64,000 bases of DNA from Pirellulales bacterium (lineage in GTDB: Bacteria > Planctomycetota > Planctomycetia > Pirellulales > Lacipirellulaceae): NCBI GenBank assembly GCA_022841705.1, contig JALHQZ010000002.1, positions 1,488,001 to 1,552,000 on the forward strand, given 5' to 3'. Within the stretch, counting starts at the first letter, position 1; the number at the start of each line of letters is the position of its first letter. The notes beneath the pieces are model-generated. The model was not told the DNA's origin. It saw only the letters and a list, made by a program, of their open reading frames with translations, and did not search any database. The position numbers and the translations under genes were made by a program. This document shows, piece after piece, positions 36,131 to 45,487 of this stretch.

Positions 36131-36881
36131 TCAATCGCTGTCAATTAACGACGCGGAGCTTCTCACGCGAATTGGTATTGCCCTGCAGTTACTGCATCCG
36201 AGCGCAAACCGAGTTATTCACCCGTCCATCGACCGCGGCGTGGTGACGCTCACCGGCCAGGTTCCGACTTATTACGATCGCCAGCTGGCGTTTCACATCG
36301 TGCGCCGCGTCGCGGGCGTGCGGCTGGTGCGCGACGATTTGAATGTCGCCGCCAATAGCTTCAACGCTTGGGAGCAACCGGTCGCCAAAGATGCGGCGCC
36401 CGCTCCGCCGCAGCGCCCCGAGCCGACGATATTCCTCAACCGCTGGCGCCGACTGTGGCCCGCCGTCCGGCGGAATGCGGTCCTCGCGCTGTTACTGGTG
36501 ACGGTCATCGGCTGCGGCAAATCGGGTCCGGAGCGAGTGACGGTGTACCCAGCCAAGGGGCAGATCACCTTCCAAGGCAAACCAATTCCCGGCGCCATGG
36601 TCACCCTCAATCCGCAAACCAAGCCTGCGATTGAGTTCCCCACGCCACGCGCGAGTGTGGACGCCGGTGGAACATTCAAGGTCTCTACGTTCGCGGGGGG
36701 CGACGGTGCTCCAGAAGGCAAGTACACCGTCACGGTGCAGTGGTACAAGCCGGTGAAGGTTGGGGCCGATGTGCAAGCCGGGCCAAATGTCATACCGCCC
36801 CAATACGGCAAAGCGGAAAGTTCGCCGCTGGTAGTGGAAATCGCCGCCCAGCCGACCGAGTTGCCGCCGATCAAGTTGTAA
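36114..36881 (+). CDS. BON-domain / lipobox / transthyretin-like hybrid protein
   Basis: ATG 36114 ([10 protein letters not shown]) follows AAAGG at 8 nt and gives 255 residues. Residues about 10-80 resemble a BON domain ([28 protein letters not shown]...). A hydrophobic segment near 118-132 ends in VTVIGC, a lipobox-like sequence. The C-terminal part ([24 protein letters not shown]...) is the carboxypeptidase-regulatory/transthyretin-like domain of many short planctomycete lipoproteins. A lipobox in mid-protein is odd: either an internal start makes a separate lipoprotein, or two genes have fused. Function is unknown. Confidence 0.65.
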   Translation: MTLPVNQSLSINDAELLTRIGIALQLLHPSANRVIHPSIDRGVVTLTGQVPTYYDRQLAFHIVRRVAGVRLVRDDLNVAANSFNAWEQPVAKDAAPAPPQRPEPTIFLNRWRRLWPAVRRNAVLALLLVTVIGCGKSGPERVTVYPAKGQITFQGKPIPGAMVTLNPQTKPAIEFPTPRASVDAGGTFKVSTFAGGDGAPEGKYTVTVQWYKPVKVGADVQAGPNVIPPQYGKAESSPLVVEIAAQPTELPPIKL

Positions 36882-36946
36882 ACAAATCGTCAAACCTGTT
36901 CCTCACGTCACCAACACCTTTATTCACTTTAGTCAGGAGTCTCACC

Positions 36947-37957
36947 ATGTCCCTTCGTCCTTTCAATCGCCAGCGTGGGTTCACGCTGGTGGAGCTGCTG
37001 GTGGTCATCGCGATCATTGGCATCTTGGTCGCGCTATTGTTGCCAGCCGTACAAGCAGCTCGCGAAGCCGCGCGGCGCACACAGTGCATTAACAACCTCA
37101 AGCAAATTGGCCTCGCGGTGCAGAACTATCACGACGCTCGCCAAGTGGTGCCGGTTAGCGCTCGCCCGGCGGGCTTGACCACCGCGCCGCGGATTGCAGC
37201 CTTGACCTTGCTCTTGCCCTACTTTGAAGAGGCGAACTTACGTCAGCAATTCGACCTCACCAAGAACTGGGGGCACATTGACAACCGCCGCGTGGTAAGC
37301 ACCGTGATTCCCGCGCTGCTATGCCCTTCGTCGCCGGAGCCGCAAGATCGTCTTGATGGTGTGCCGGAAACTAAACCGTGGGCCGGCATCGTCGCCGCGC
37401 AGACCGATTACTCGCCCACCATTTGGGTTGATAAGCGGCTCGCGACGGCCAATCTGATCGACACCACCAAGACCGACAACAACGGCTTGCCGCTCGATGC
37501 GCCCGGCATCATGGAGTACAACAACTTGAAAAGTAGCTATAAGAAGGTCATCGATGGCTTGTCGAAGACCATTCTCTTTGCCGAATCAGCTGGCCGGCCG
37601 GCGCTGTATCGCAAGGGCTTGGGTGGTTCCGACGTGGCGACTTCGCGGGTGAATGCCGGTGGCTGGTGCCGGCCTGCTTCGGACATGAATATCGATGGCT
37701 CGAGCACCGATGGCGCCACTGATGTCGGTCCCTGCGCGATGAACTGCACCAACGGCATCGATATGGAAGCCTTCGCTTATCCCCACCCCTACTACAACAC
37801 CTTCGGCACCAGCGAGCCGTGGTCGTTCCACCCCGGCGTGGTGCTGCACGCCTTCGGCGATGGTTCTGCCCGGCCGATCACGGAAGACATCAGCATCCGC
37901 GATTACGCCCGGCTGGTGACGCGGGCTGGGGAGGAAGTGACGACAACCCAGTTTTAG
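36947..37957 (+). CDS. DUF1559 pseudopilin-like protein (H-x9-DG)
   Basis: ATG 36947 follows AGGAGTCTCACC. The 336-residue protein has a prepilin-type N terminus ([22 protein letters not shown]), cleaved after the Gly and methylated in type II secretion/pilin systems. The planctomycete DUF1559 body follows ([26 protein letters not shown]). The C-terminal [12 protein letters not shown] is the H-x9-DG signature. It is probably a minor pseudopilin or surface protein. It follows the BON/lipoprotein gene, with which planctomycete DUF1559 genes often pair. Confidence 0.93.
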   Translation: MSLRPFNRQRGFTLVELLVVIAIIGILVALLLPAVQAAREAARRTQCINNLKQIGLAVQNYHDARQVVPVSARPAGLTTAPRIAALTLLLPYFEEANLRQQFDLTKNWGHIDNRRVVSTVIPALLCPSSPEPQDRLDGVPETKPWAGIVAAQTDYSPTIWVDKRLATANLIDTTKTDNNGLPLDAPGIMEYNNLKSSYKKVIDGLSKTILFAESAGRPALYRKGLGGSDVATSRVNAGGWCRPASDMNIDGSSTDGATDVGPCAMNCTNGIDMEAFAYPHPYYNTFGTSEPWSFHPGVVLHAFGDGSARPITEDISIRDYARLVTRAGEEVTTTQF

Positions 37958-38032
37958 GGGTTGCTGCAACAGCAATGTTGAAAGTGAGGGTGCGGTGGCG
38001 CGGAGCGCTGCCGCATCCTTTCTTGTGCGCCT

Positions 38033-41000
38033 TCACAATCCCCAGCTTTCGATCACCGCATCTCCCTCACTCACCGGATGCGCGAGGGCCAGCCGGTTAG
38101 TTGTCAAGGAGAACAGCGGGACATGATCGACCAAGTAGTCGACGCCAGGCAGACCCAGACCGGCGTAGGTCAACGTGCTAAGTCTTCGCCTATGTGTGAC
38201 CGACCAAATCCCGAGGGTGCCATCAAATGAAGAGGAAAAAAGGGTCCGTCCATCGGCCGAGAATCGCAGGTTAACCATGGCTCGGCGATGTCCGATTAGT
38301 TCGGCCAGTAGCTCGCCGGAAGCAATATCCCAAAGTCGAATGGTGCTATTCACATGGCCAGAGGCCAGAACCCTGCCATCGGGGCTGACGTCCATCGCGC
38401 TGGTGTGACTGCCGGACTTCAGCTGACGTTCAGGGTCGCCCGTGTTCGTGCTGCACAACTCAATAGTGGAAAACTGACCGCCGATAGCGACTGTTTTACC
38501 ATCCGGTGTGAAGCTGACGGAAGCTCCGCGCCCCGGGAGAGGTCGTTCGTACACGATCTTGCCGGTTTGAAGGTCGTAGAGACGCCAAAAATTCCGACCG
38601 ACCACAGCCAACTGTTCACCGTCAGGGGTGAATTCGACCTGCCAGGTCGGCTCCTTAAACGAAAGACTCCGCAACAGATTCCCTGTTGAATCGAAGACTT
38701 GCACTTCGCCGATCGTTTCGTCGCAGACCACGAACCGCTGCCCATCAGAGCACCAGCCAATGGTGGGGTTTGATAGCGAACTCGGTCGGCGCGAGATGAC
38801 TGTGTCGCGCTCAGAAACGAGCAGAATTTCCGTGCTACTGGCGACGGCCGCCAATTTGCCTGCAGGTGAAAGTTCAAACGACCGAAGCTCGCAATCCGCG
38901 ATCTGCCAGCGTTGTTGGCTGGATGTCGCGAGATTCCAGACTTTGATGAGCCCGTCAACGCCAGCGGTGACGAACTTCTGTTGAGCAAAGCAAGCGATGC
39001 TCATCACGCAGCCCGCGTGGGCCTCGATCGATTGTCGGTAGCCATCGAACTCGTGGCTCTCAGCGGTAGATTTGACCCCCAAAACCGAGACGACACCGTC
39101 AGCGTATCCTACGACGACCGTCCGGCCGTTAGGCGAGCAAACGAGCGCAGTTAAGCGGTCTCGTCCCTTCACAGGAAGCGATTGCGCTTTGCCGGAGTTG
39201 CGATCAACTAGACAAGCCGTACTGTTGTAACCGCATCCCAAGGCGAGCGAGTTTGACTGCGGCAGGACTCTCACGATAGTGGCCTGGGGCGTTTGGAATC
39301 TCCGCTTTCCGCCAAACTCTGCCTTTAATGCGACGAGCTGTTCGTCCCACACTTGCGCCACATGCCGGGTCAGGCTGGGCTTCGAGACGACCCGATTCGG
39401 GACGAGCAAACCCCCGCCCTGTGGCAAAAACTCGAGTGACTCGACCCGCGAGTGACACGGCGTTTGGCGGAGCACTTTGCCCTCCAGCGAGAACAGTGTG
39501 ACCCAGTTGTAGCGCTGACCCGCGACCAGCGCTTTGCTATCGGGCGTGAACGCCAAGGATTCAACCGTATGTTCCATCGGCGGCAGTTTGCGAACCACCT
39601 TCTGCTGTTGAAGATCGTAGAGCTGAATCTCTTTTCCGCCGGCGGCGAGCCAGTGGCCATCCGGGGAGACCGCAACCGAGTCGAGCGAGCCCGCGCTGAG
39701 GTTAACAACTTCGTGCGTGCGGGCCGCGAGATTCCAAATTCGCAGCGTGCCATCGGCGCCGACGCTTGCTAGCCGCTGATCAGGAAGCCGGCAAATCTCG
39801 TTGACCGCGCCCGCGTGCCCGCTAAGCACGATTGGCTTCGGCAGCTTGACCAATCCATCAAGCAACCGCCACTCGGCGCCCCGGCGATCGGGTTCACCAG
39901 GCCCCGGTCGGTGCCGCGCTAAAATGGTGCGCACTTCATCGGCCCAACCTTCACTCCAGGCATCGTAGGCGGCCGCCATGTCGGTGGCGTAAAGCAGATC
40001 GGAAGTACGCTCGAGCGCGGCAACGGCGTCCACCCGCGCGCGGTTCACCAGCGTCACGCCGACCGCTAGCAGCGCGAACAGCAGCGCAGCGCTAAACCCA
40101 ATTGCACGGACCAAGTCGCCGTGCCGCTGCGACCACTTGAGTACGCGCTCGAAGGGCGTAATCGGACAGGCGAGAATCGGCTCGCCGCGCAGGAAGCGGC
40201 CCAAGTCGTCGGCGAACTCTTGCGCGCGGGCGTAACGCTCGGTCGGTTCGGGCCGCATTGCTTTGTCGATGATCGTCGCCAGATCACGTGGCGCGCGAGG
40301 TTCCAGCTCGCGTACCGGACGCGGCGCTTCGGTGGGGATGCGGCGAAGCAGATCGGAATACTCACTCCCGGGGTAGGCCGGCATCAGCGCGACCAGTTCG
40401 TAAAGCGTGGCCCCAAGCGAGTAGATGTCGGTCGGAAAGCCGATACCCGCTTTGAATCCGCCTGCTTGTTCGGGGCTCATGTAGCGCGGCGTGCCGACGA
40501 GGGTTCCGGTGAGCGTGAGACTACAATCAATGAGCGCCCGCGCAACTCCGAAGTCGGTCACCCAGAGCTTGCCGGTCTTGTCGATCAGCAGATTGGCTGG
40601 CTTGATATCGCGATGGACGATTCCCTGCTCATGTGAGTAATCGAGCGCTTCGGCGGCCTGGATCGTCCACCTGACGGCTTGTCGAATGCGTTCGTCGAGT
40701 GATGGAAACTCACCAGCCGAGTACTGCATCGGAACAGTGGTTGCTTGTTCTGGGGGGGCTTGCTCCTTCCACTCGGCGATGACTTCCAGCAAACTTCGGC
40801 CTGCAATGAACTGCATCGCGTAGAAATGAACGCCCTGCTCGCACCCGACCGCGAAGACCGGCACAATGTGCGGATGTTGTAGGGTGGCGACGATCCGCGC
40901 TTCACCCACAAAGCGGGTCAACTGCCGCTCGTCGAGTTTGCCCGCGAGTGGCAACACTTTGAGCGCGACCTGCCGACCGAGCGACACTTGTTCGGCTAGA

Positions 41001-41308
41001 TAGACCACGCCCATCCCGCCGTGACCAAGTTCGCGGAGGAGGCGGAAATCGCCGAGCACTTGGCCTTGCGCCAAGCTGGCACTGAGCACGGGTCCTCTGA
41101 GAGGCGTGTCGGCGCGTTTGGTGTCGCCCAGTGCGGCGAGCAGTTCAATAGTCGGCAGTAAGTCGCGGAGTTCGCCGGCCAGCTCGGGGTTTTCGTGGGC
41201 GAGTTCGTCGATGTCGATCGGCTGGCTCGCTTGCAAGCGCGCCACGGCCAACTCCACCAACTCCTGCAATTTCGCGTCGGAAGTCGAAGTGATGCTGTCG
41301 TGACGCAT
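38033..41308 (-). CDS. Membrane Ser/Thr protein kinase with WD40 repeats
   Basis: The 1091-residue protein has a Hanks-type kinase domain at about residues 88-370. The glycine loop is GHGGMG (95-100), the lysine K117 in VALKVLP, the catalytic HRD at 232-234 and DFG at 252-254, so it should be active. One membrane helix lies near 400-425 (AIGFSAALLFALLAVGVTLV). The exterior part is a set of WD40 repeats (about 490-1080, for example LSGHAGAVNEICRLPDQRLASVGADGTLRIWN). It is a typical planctomycete signalling kinase that would sense or scaffold through the propeller. A sigma-like remnant lies just upstream. Confidence 0.93.
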   Translation of the reverse strand: MRHDSITSTSDAKLQELVELAVARLQASQPIDIDELAHENPELAGELRDLLPTIELLAALGDTKRADTPLRGPVLSASLAQGQVLGDFRLLRELGHGGMGVVYLAEQVSLGRQVALKVLPLAGKLDERQLTRFVGEARIVATLQHPHIVPVFAVGCEQGVHFYAMQFIAGRSLLEVIAEWKEQAPPEQATTVPMQYSAGEFPSLDERIRQAVRWTIQAAEALDYSHEQGIVHRDIKPANLLIDKTGKLWVTDFGVARALIDCSLTLTGTLVGTPRYMSPEQAGGFKAGIGFPTDIYSLGATLYELVALMPAYPGSEYSDLLRRIPTEAPRPVRELEPRAPRDLATIIDKAMRPEPTERYARAQEFADDLGRFLRGEPILACPITPFERVLKWSQRHGDLVRAIGFSAALLFALLAVGVTLVNRARVDAVAALERTSDLLYATDMAAAYDAWSEGWADEVRTILARHRPGPGEPDRRGAEWRLLDGLVKLPKPIVLSGHAGAVNEICRLPDQRLASVGADGTLRIWNLAARTHEVVNLSAGSLDSVAVSPDGHWLAAGGKEIQLYDLQQQKVVRKLPPMEHTVESLAFTPDSKALVAGQRYNWVTLFSLEGKVLRQTPCHSRVESLEFLPQGGGLLVPNRVVSKPSLTRHVAQVWDEQLVALKAEFGGKRRFQTPQATIVRVLPQSNSLALGCGYNSTACLVDRNSGKAQSLPVKGRDRLTALVCSPNGRTVVVGYADGVVSVLGVKSTAESHEFDGYRQSIEAHAGCVMSIACFAQQKFVTAGVDGLIKVWNLATSSQQRWQIADCELRSFELSPAGKLAAVASSTEILLVSERDTVISRRPSSLSNPTIGWCSDGQRFVVCDETIGEVQVFDSTGNLLRSLSFKEPTWQVEFTPDGEQLAVVGRNFWRLYDLQTGKIVYERPLPGRGASVSFTPDGKTVAIGGQFSTIELCSTNTGDPERQLKSGSHTSAMDVSPDGRVLASGHVNSTIRLWDIASGELLAELIGHRRAMVNLRFSADGRTLFSSSFDGTLGIWSVTHRRRLSTLTYAGLGLPGVDYLVDHVPLFSLTTNRLALAHPVSEGDAVIESWGL

Positions 41309-41315
41309 GGCAATC

Positions 41316-41432
41316 TCAATCGCTCGACCCGTCGGCCAACAAGGCTCGCAGACGCTGCGCGCTCAAACGCCGAGGGTTGACCGCGGACTCGCTGATTTCC
41401 AGCTCGGCCGCCAAGTTGGCCAGCGAGTCGTT
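41316..41432 (-). pseudogene. Possible sigma-factor region 4 remnant upstream of the WD40 kinase
   Basis: A minus-strand frame of 38 residues, starting NDSLANLAAELEISESAV and ending RLRALLADGSSD, resembles the C-terminal HTH (region 4) of an ECF-type sigma factor. It stops 7 nt before the kinase ATG. An in-frame TAA immediately precedes it. The sequence just upstream (EQHKFLPANK) continues in the -1-related frame across an AAAA run, so the gene looks frameshifted and truncated. Planctomycete kinases of this type are often preceded by an ECF sigma gene. The fragment is short and could be chance. Confidence 0.4.
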
Positions 41433-42085
41433 TTATTTGCCGGCAGAAACTTGTGCTGCTCAAGGAGCACGGTCCGTCACTCGGCCCGCGCATCCACCCG
41501 GTTGGGGTCGTTCGGCCGACTGCGCCCAATCCGCGGCAGCGGGGAAACGCGGGCATTATCTCACAATTCCCCTCTGCAATCCTAGCGGTTTGCCTGCTGA
41601 AGGGGGTGATTTTGCCCGAAAGTTTACCCGACCTACGAGGCGGCGCGAATCGCATGCCGTCGGTCGGGAATCGACTCCCACATATTTGGGGGTCTCCGGT
41701 GTGACGGGTTCCTAGAAAGTGCGGCTCAGAAGTACGGGTTCGGCAGTTTCACACCTCACACAACAACTGAACTGCGCCCCGCGATAATTGCCGACGGAGG
41801 AGCAACATCAACTGTTCGTATAAACACTCACGCATTTGCGGGGGTGCTGAGCAACGGCTATTTTCTCCCGCTGAACTGACTCGGGGGAACGATTGGATCT
41901 CGTTACGCTAGCGGATTTGCTGAACGAGCGAAGTTAACGATTGACTTGCCTTCGCACGTCGACGATCGTTAATGAGTTGGGTGGCGTTGAAAAAAGTTAA
42001 AGGGTCTAGACGAAATATGATTGAATCGAAGCCGGTTTAACTTGGCGTTCGACCTGAACGTTCATTAACTCGCGAAAACAGCAAC
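41433..42085. other. Intergenic region upstream of the tandem LuxR genes
   Basis: About 650 nt between the kinase remnant and the LuxR-type gene. The left part is GC-rich; the right part (41710-42085) is AT-richer and presumably contains the LuxR promoter. No gene, RNA or repeat is supported. Frames that run through it lack any family signal. Confidence 0.4.
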
Positions 42086-42943
42086 ATGTCCGACATCTTG
42101 CAGCAGATGGACGCCGACGATGCGCTGGCTTTGGTCCAATTGGTGGGCGCGGCCTGCGATCCGCAGCAACCCCTCCCCCTGCTGGAGCGTCGTCGGCTCT
42201 TGGCTTCAGGGTTAGCCCAATTGGTGGAGGCGGATGTCTGGATGAGTGACGCTGGATACATTCATCCGCGTGATCCAGCCGATTCGACTCCAGTGGCTCT
42301 GTGCGATGGCGGCTGGCGCAGCGCTGCAGAGCGGATGGAGGTGCTAGGTCGCTGCATGCACTCTGATCTCGTGCAGCCGATCCAAGCGCACGTTCGCCCA
42401 GCGCGAGAGCGGGGCGAACCAGTGACCATTCACCGCTCGTGTGCGATCCCGGATACCGAGTTTTACCAGTCCCGAGCGGGCCAAGCTTGGAACGCGCTCG
42501 GATTCGATCATTTTGTCTGGGCGATGTTTCCGTTGGATCGATGTGGGCACAGTGCGCTTGGCCTGCATCGCCGGTTAGGCCGCCCTCGATTCACAGAGCG
42601 GGATCGACTGGTGGTGCATGTGGCGTGGACCCAAGCGGAATGGCTTCACCGTGAGAGTTTGAACCTGCCGATTCAAGGAGAGTTGGTTAAGCTGTCGCTT
42701 CGCGAGCGGCAAGTGCTAATTCTGTTGCTGGGGGAGAAAACTCGTGACGAAGCCGCCGAGGTGCTGCGATTGAGTCCCCACACCATCGGCGATTTTATCA
42801 AAGGCATCTATCGCAAGCTGCACGTCAGCTCCCGAGCGCAGTTGTACGCCAAGTTCCTTCCAGCGCCGGTGGCCAACCAACTCAGCCCGAATTATGAGTT
42901 CACCACGGCCGAGGCCCCCTCTCTCACCGGGCAGGGAAGCTAG
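42086..42943 (+). CDS. LuxR-type transcriptional regulator (first of tandem pair)
   Basis: The 285-residue protein ends with a GerE/LuxR HTH (about 210-270: LSLRERQVLILLLGEKTRDEAAEVLRLSPHTIGDFIKGIYRKLHVSSRAQLYAKF). The N-terminal 200 residues form an unrecognised, GAF-like sensory domain (WMSDAGYIHP, FYQSRAGQAWNALGFDHFVWAMFPLD). Ligand and targets are unknown. It is followed 36 nt later by a clear paralogue in the same order and length, probably a duplication. Confidence 0.85.
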   Translation: MSDILQQMDADDALALVQLVGAACDPQQPLPLLERRRLLASGLAQLVEADVWMSDAGYIHPRDPADSTPVALCDGGWRSAAERMEVLGRCMHSDLVQPIQAHVRPARERGEPVTIHRSCAIPDTEFYQSRAGQAWNALGFDHFVWAMFPLDRCGHSALGLHRRLGRPRFTERDRLVVHVAWTQAEWLHRESLNLPIQGELVKLSLRERQVLILLLGEKTRDEAAEVLRLSPHTIGDFIKGIYRKLHVSSRAQLYAKFLPAPVANQLSPNYEFTTAEAPSLTGQGS

Positions 42944-42979
42944 ACTCCTGTCGACTCCGTCAATCGAGAATCACAACTC

Positions 42980-43906
42980 ATGCCTTCCCCAATCGTCACA
43001 CTCGAAACGGAGTTGGCCCCCCAGCTCGCGCTGGCCGATGTGCAGGCGATGCTGCGGTTGGTGAGCGAAACGTGTGATCCTGCGCTCGACTTAACGGTCG
43101 CCGAGCGCCGCCAGTTGCTCTTCGGAGGCGTGGCGAAGCTCGTCGATGCGGACTGCTACCTCGGCGGGATTGGCTGCTCCCGCCCGGACGACATCTGCGA
43201 CGCCGCACCAATGCTGGTCTATGACGGCGGTTGGCAAGACGAGGTGGAGCGGATGCGGGTGTGGGGCGTGTGCCAAAACTTGGAGCTGGCTCGTCCCGTG
43301 AATGAACTCGCCTCGCAAGCCCTCGTGACCCTGCGAACCGTAACGTTCACCCGCGCCGCAGTGCTCAGTGACGAGCAGTTCTCGGTTTCCGCCGCCGGCC
43401 AGGCGCTCCAGGAGATTGGCTTCGATCAATTCATGATCTCGGTGTATCCGATCGATCATCGGTTCCACAGCGGGATTGGGCTGTATCGGCGGGTAGGCCG
43501 ACCGGCGTTCACGGAGCGCGATCGCACCATCGTGCATCTCCTGTGGCAGCAAGTCGAATGGCTCCATCGGCAGGAAATCGATCTGCCCGTGGGAACGAAA
43601 TTCATCGAGCTGTCCCTGCGCGAACGGCAGGTGCTCATCCTGCTGCTCGGCGGCGGCACGCGACGAACCGCCGCCGAAGCCCTGGAAATCAGCGAACACA
43701 CCGTGGGCGATCACATGAAGGCGATCTACCGAAAACTCAAAGTTCGCACGCGCGGAGAGTTGCTGGCAAAGTTCATCGCTGCGGGCCCCGGGACGGCGAC
43801 TGCCCTCTCAGGAGGAGCCACCTTGAAAGCGCGCCCCGCAGGACTCGAACCTACAACCCCTGGTTCCGAAGGTTTGTGCCATCCGAAACAAAGCGTAACT
43901 ATCTAA
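42980..43906 (+). CDS. LuxR-type transcriptional regulator (second of tandem pair) with an att-derived tail
   Basis: The paralogue of the preceding gene keeps the same sensory layout (ERRQLLFGGVAKLVDADCYLGG, AALGQALQEIGFDQF-like core) and LuxR HTH (LSLRERQVLILLLGGGTRRTAAEALEISEHTVGDHMKAIYRKL). The domain ends near residue 275. The last 25 or so residues (ARPAGLEPTTPGSEG...) are antisense translation of the tRNA-Arg fragment at the left island boundary, so the tail is not a genuine domain. The gene belongs to the chromosome just outside the island. Confidence 0.82.
   Translation: MPSPIVTLETELAPQLALADVQAMLRLVSETCDPALDLTVAERRQLLFGGVAKLVDADCYLGGIGCSRPDDICDAAPMLVYDGGWQDEVERMRVWGVCQNLELARPVNELASQALVTLRTVTFTRAAVLSDEQFSVSAAGQALQEIGFDQFMISVYPIDHRFHSGIGLYRRVGRPAFTERDRTIVHLLWQQVEWLHRQEIDLPVGTKFIELSLRERQVLILLLGGGTRRTAAEALEISEHTVGDHMKAIYRKLKVRTRGELLAKFIAAGPGTATALSGGATLKARPAGLEPTTPGSEGLCHPKQSVTI
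43828..43871. repeat. Left attachment repeat (tRNA-Arg 3' fragment)
   Basis: These 44 nt equal 52772-52815 with one mismatch (A at 43853, G at 52797). They represent the 3' half of tRNA-Arg from the anticodon loop to the acceptor end, in the same orientation. Weak similarity (TGC, ATCCGA) continues for about 14 nt beyond. It cannot encode a full tRNA. It is the expected att remnant at the far end of a tRNA-integrated island. Confidence 0.85.
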
Positions 43907-44010
43907 TCAACGGAACGGCTTGAGACGCTTGAAGTTACGTCACAACAGCAGGCCCTTTCAGCACCTGCGTACTTTCTAGATTTTACACAATTTCGCACGC
44001 TTTACCAGTG

Positions 44011-44129
44011 ATTCTGTACCCAATTCTGTACCTGCGAGCGAGCACTGGTCTTTGGGTACAGAATAATTGCGCGCAGTGTGAATGGTTCGAATTCTTTCGC
44101 TGCTGCGAAGGGTTGTTGCGGTACAGAAC
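44011..44129. promoter_or_regulatory. Cluster of four TTCTGTACC sites at the left end of the island
   Basis: TTCTGTACC occurs at 44012-44020 and 44024-44032, and its complement GGTACAGAA at 44055-44063 and 44121-44129. The outer pair forms a 13-bp perfect inverted repeat (44011-44023 with 44052-44064), flanked by CCAGTG/CACTGG. The surrounding gap 43907-44494 (588 nt) holds no supported gene. Arm-type recombinase sites or a repressor operator are both possible. Confidence 0.6.
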
Positions 44130-44494
44130 GCTTCTGAGCCATGAACCAGTGGTTGCTGATGAGAGCGCTGGAAAAGCATTATGCACTCGACACCTTGTAT
44201 GCTTACGGTTCAGCTTGCGTTCCCTCGACCCAACGCCCGGTTAAGTAAGGCATCCAGGTGGCGGCGCGATAAGGGCTGACGTAAATCATCTCGGTAGGGC
44301 TTCCCGGTCTGCTTGCGCGTCGGACGATGTGGCTGACTGAGGGAAATAATCTTGAGTAGTGGGATTGGCTGGATTGGCTCCTTACGCGCACTTGCGAGTA
44401 AAATGAACATCGAATGGAAGCGTTTCCAAAGAGCTTAGGCGTTTGAAACACCGCTTGAAGCGGGGGCTCCGAGATTTTCACCGAGCACCACAAG

Positions 44495-45475
44495 TTGACT
44501 ACCCGACGAGGTTTCACTTTGGTGGAACTGTTGGTGGTAATCGGCATCGTCGTGATTCTGATCGGTCTCCTGCTCCCCGCCATTCAGTCCGCCCGAGAAG
44601 CTGCTCGACGGACGCAGTGCCGATCGAACCTGCATCAAATCGGCGTGGCGGTCCAATCATTCTCAACGACTAATGCGAGATATCCACACGGCGGCTGGGG
44701 CCGGGCTTGGACAGGCATTCCCGAGCGAGGTGTCGGCCGAGACCAACCTGGAGGTTGGATTTTCCAAGTATTGCCGCATATCGAGGAGACCGACTTGCAG
44801 CGCCTGGGAAGTGGGGCAAACGGACCAGCCCGAGAGGAAGCTTACTCACAACGACTAGCGACTCCGATTCCTATACTGCACTGCCCCAGCCGGAGAGCAG
44901 TAGGTCTTTATCGGGCAGGTGATCGCGCGCCACATCACACGCGTCCCTTGCCGGCGGGTCTGGTCTCGATGGTTGCTCGCACAGACTACGCGATCAATAG
45001 CGGGGCGACTCATGCGTTCTCGTTCTTGGGACCAACAAGTCTCGCCGAAGGAGATGACCCTTCGTATTGGCGGCGGGTGACCGACAACAAGGGCTTTACC
45101 GGGATTTCTCATCTGCGACGATCGGCTCCACCACAACGAATCACCGATGGAATGAGCCGTACAATTCTAGTTGGCGAAAAATTCCTCGCTCCGCAGCACT
45201 ACGACTCGGGCGAGTCGGCAGGAGACAACGAAACTGCGATGAGCGGCTACGACATCGATTTGCATCGCTTCGTCGCGGGTGGGTCATTGACCACCGTAAT
45301 CTATCCGCCGCACGTCGACGAGAACGACTTGGTCTCGACCTTCGACAGTGGCTTCGGCAGCGCGCACTCTGCGGCTTTGGAAATGCTTTTCTGCGATGGC
45401 TCCGTTCGAGCGATGGCGTACGAGATCGATCCGAAGGTCTGGCTGAGCCTGGGGCATCGCGCCGATGGGGGATAG
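44495..45475 (+). CDS. DUF1559 pseudopilin-like protein (island)
   Basis: A TTG at 44495 is the likely start, since no ATG or GTG lies between the upstream stop and the prepilin segment ([25 protein letters not shown]). The 326-residue protein continues with [25 protein letters not shown] and ends with [12 protein letters not shown], the H-x9-DG signature. It is the first gene of the island. Its role is a surface or minor pilin-like protein, inferred from the family. No ribosome-binding site is obvious. Confidence 0.88.
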   Translation: MTTRRGFTLVELLVVIGIVVILIGLLLPAIQSAREAARRTQCRSNLHQIGVAVQSFSTTNARYPHGGWGRAWTGIPERGVGRDQPGGWIFQVLPHIEETDLQRLGSGANGPAREEAYSQRLATPIPILHCPSRRAVGLYRAGDRAPHHTRPLPAGLVSMVARTDYAINSGATHAFSFLGPTSLAEGDDPSYWRRVTDNKGFTGISHLRRSAPPQRITDGMSRTILVGEKFLAPQHYDSGESAGDNETAMSGYDIDLHRFVAGGSLTTVIYPPHVDENDLVSTFDSGFGSAHSAALEMLFCDGSVRAMAYEIDPKVWLSLGHRADGG

Positions 45476-45487
45476 CAATCGTCACTA

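Noticed and set aside
43828..43900. A second tRNA-Arg gene
   Set aside because: Only the 3' half is present. The anticodon stem and 5' half are not formed, so it is an attachment relic.
43976..44186. Short frames on both strands at the left island end
   Set aside because: They overlap the TTCTGTACC cluster, show no family signal and have no ribosome-binding site. A link to an integrase tail was considered but is too weak.
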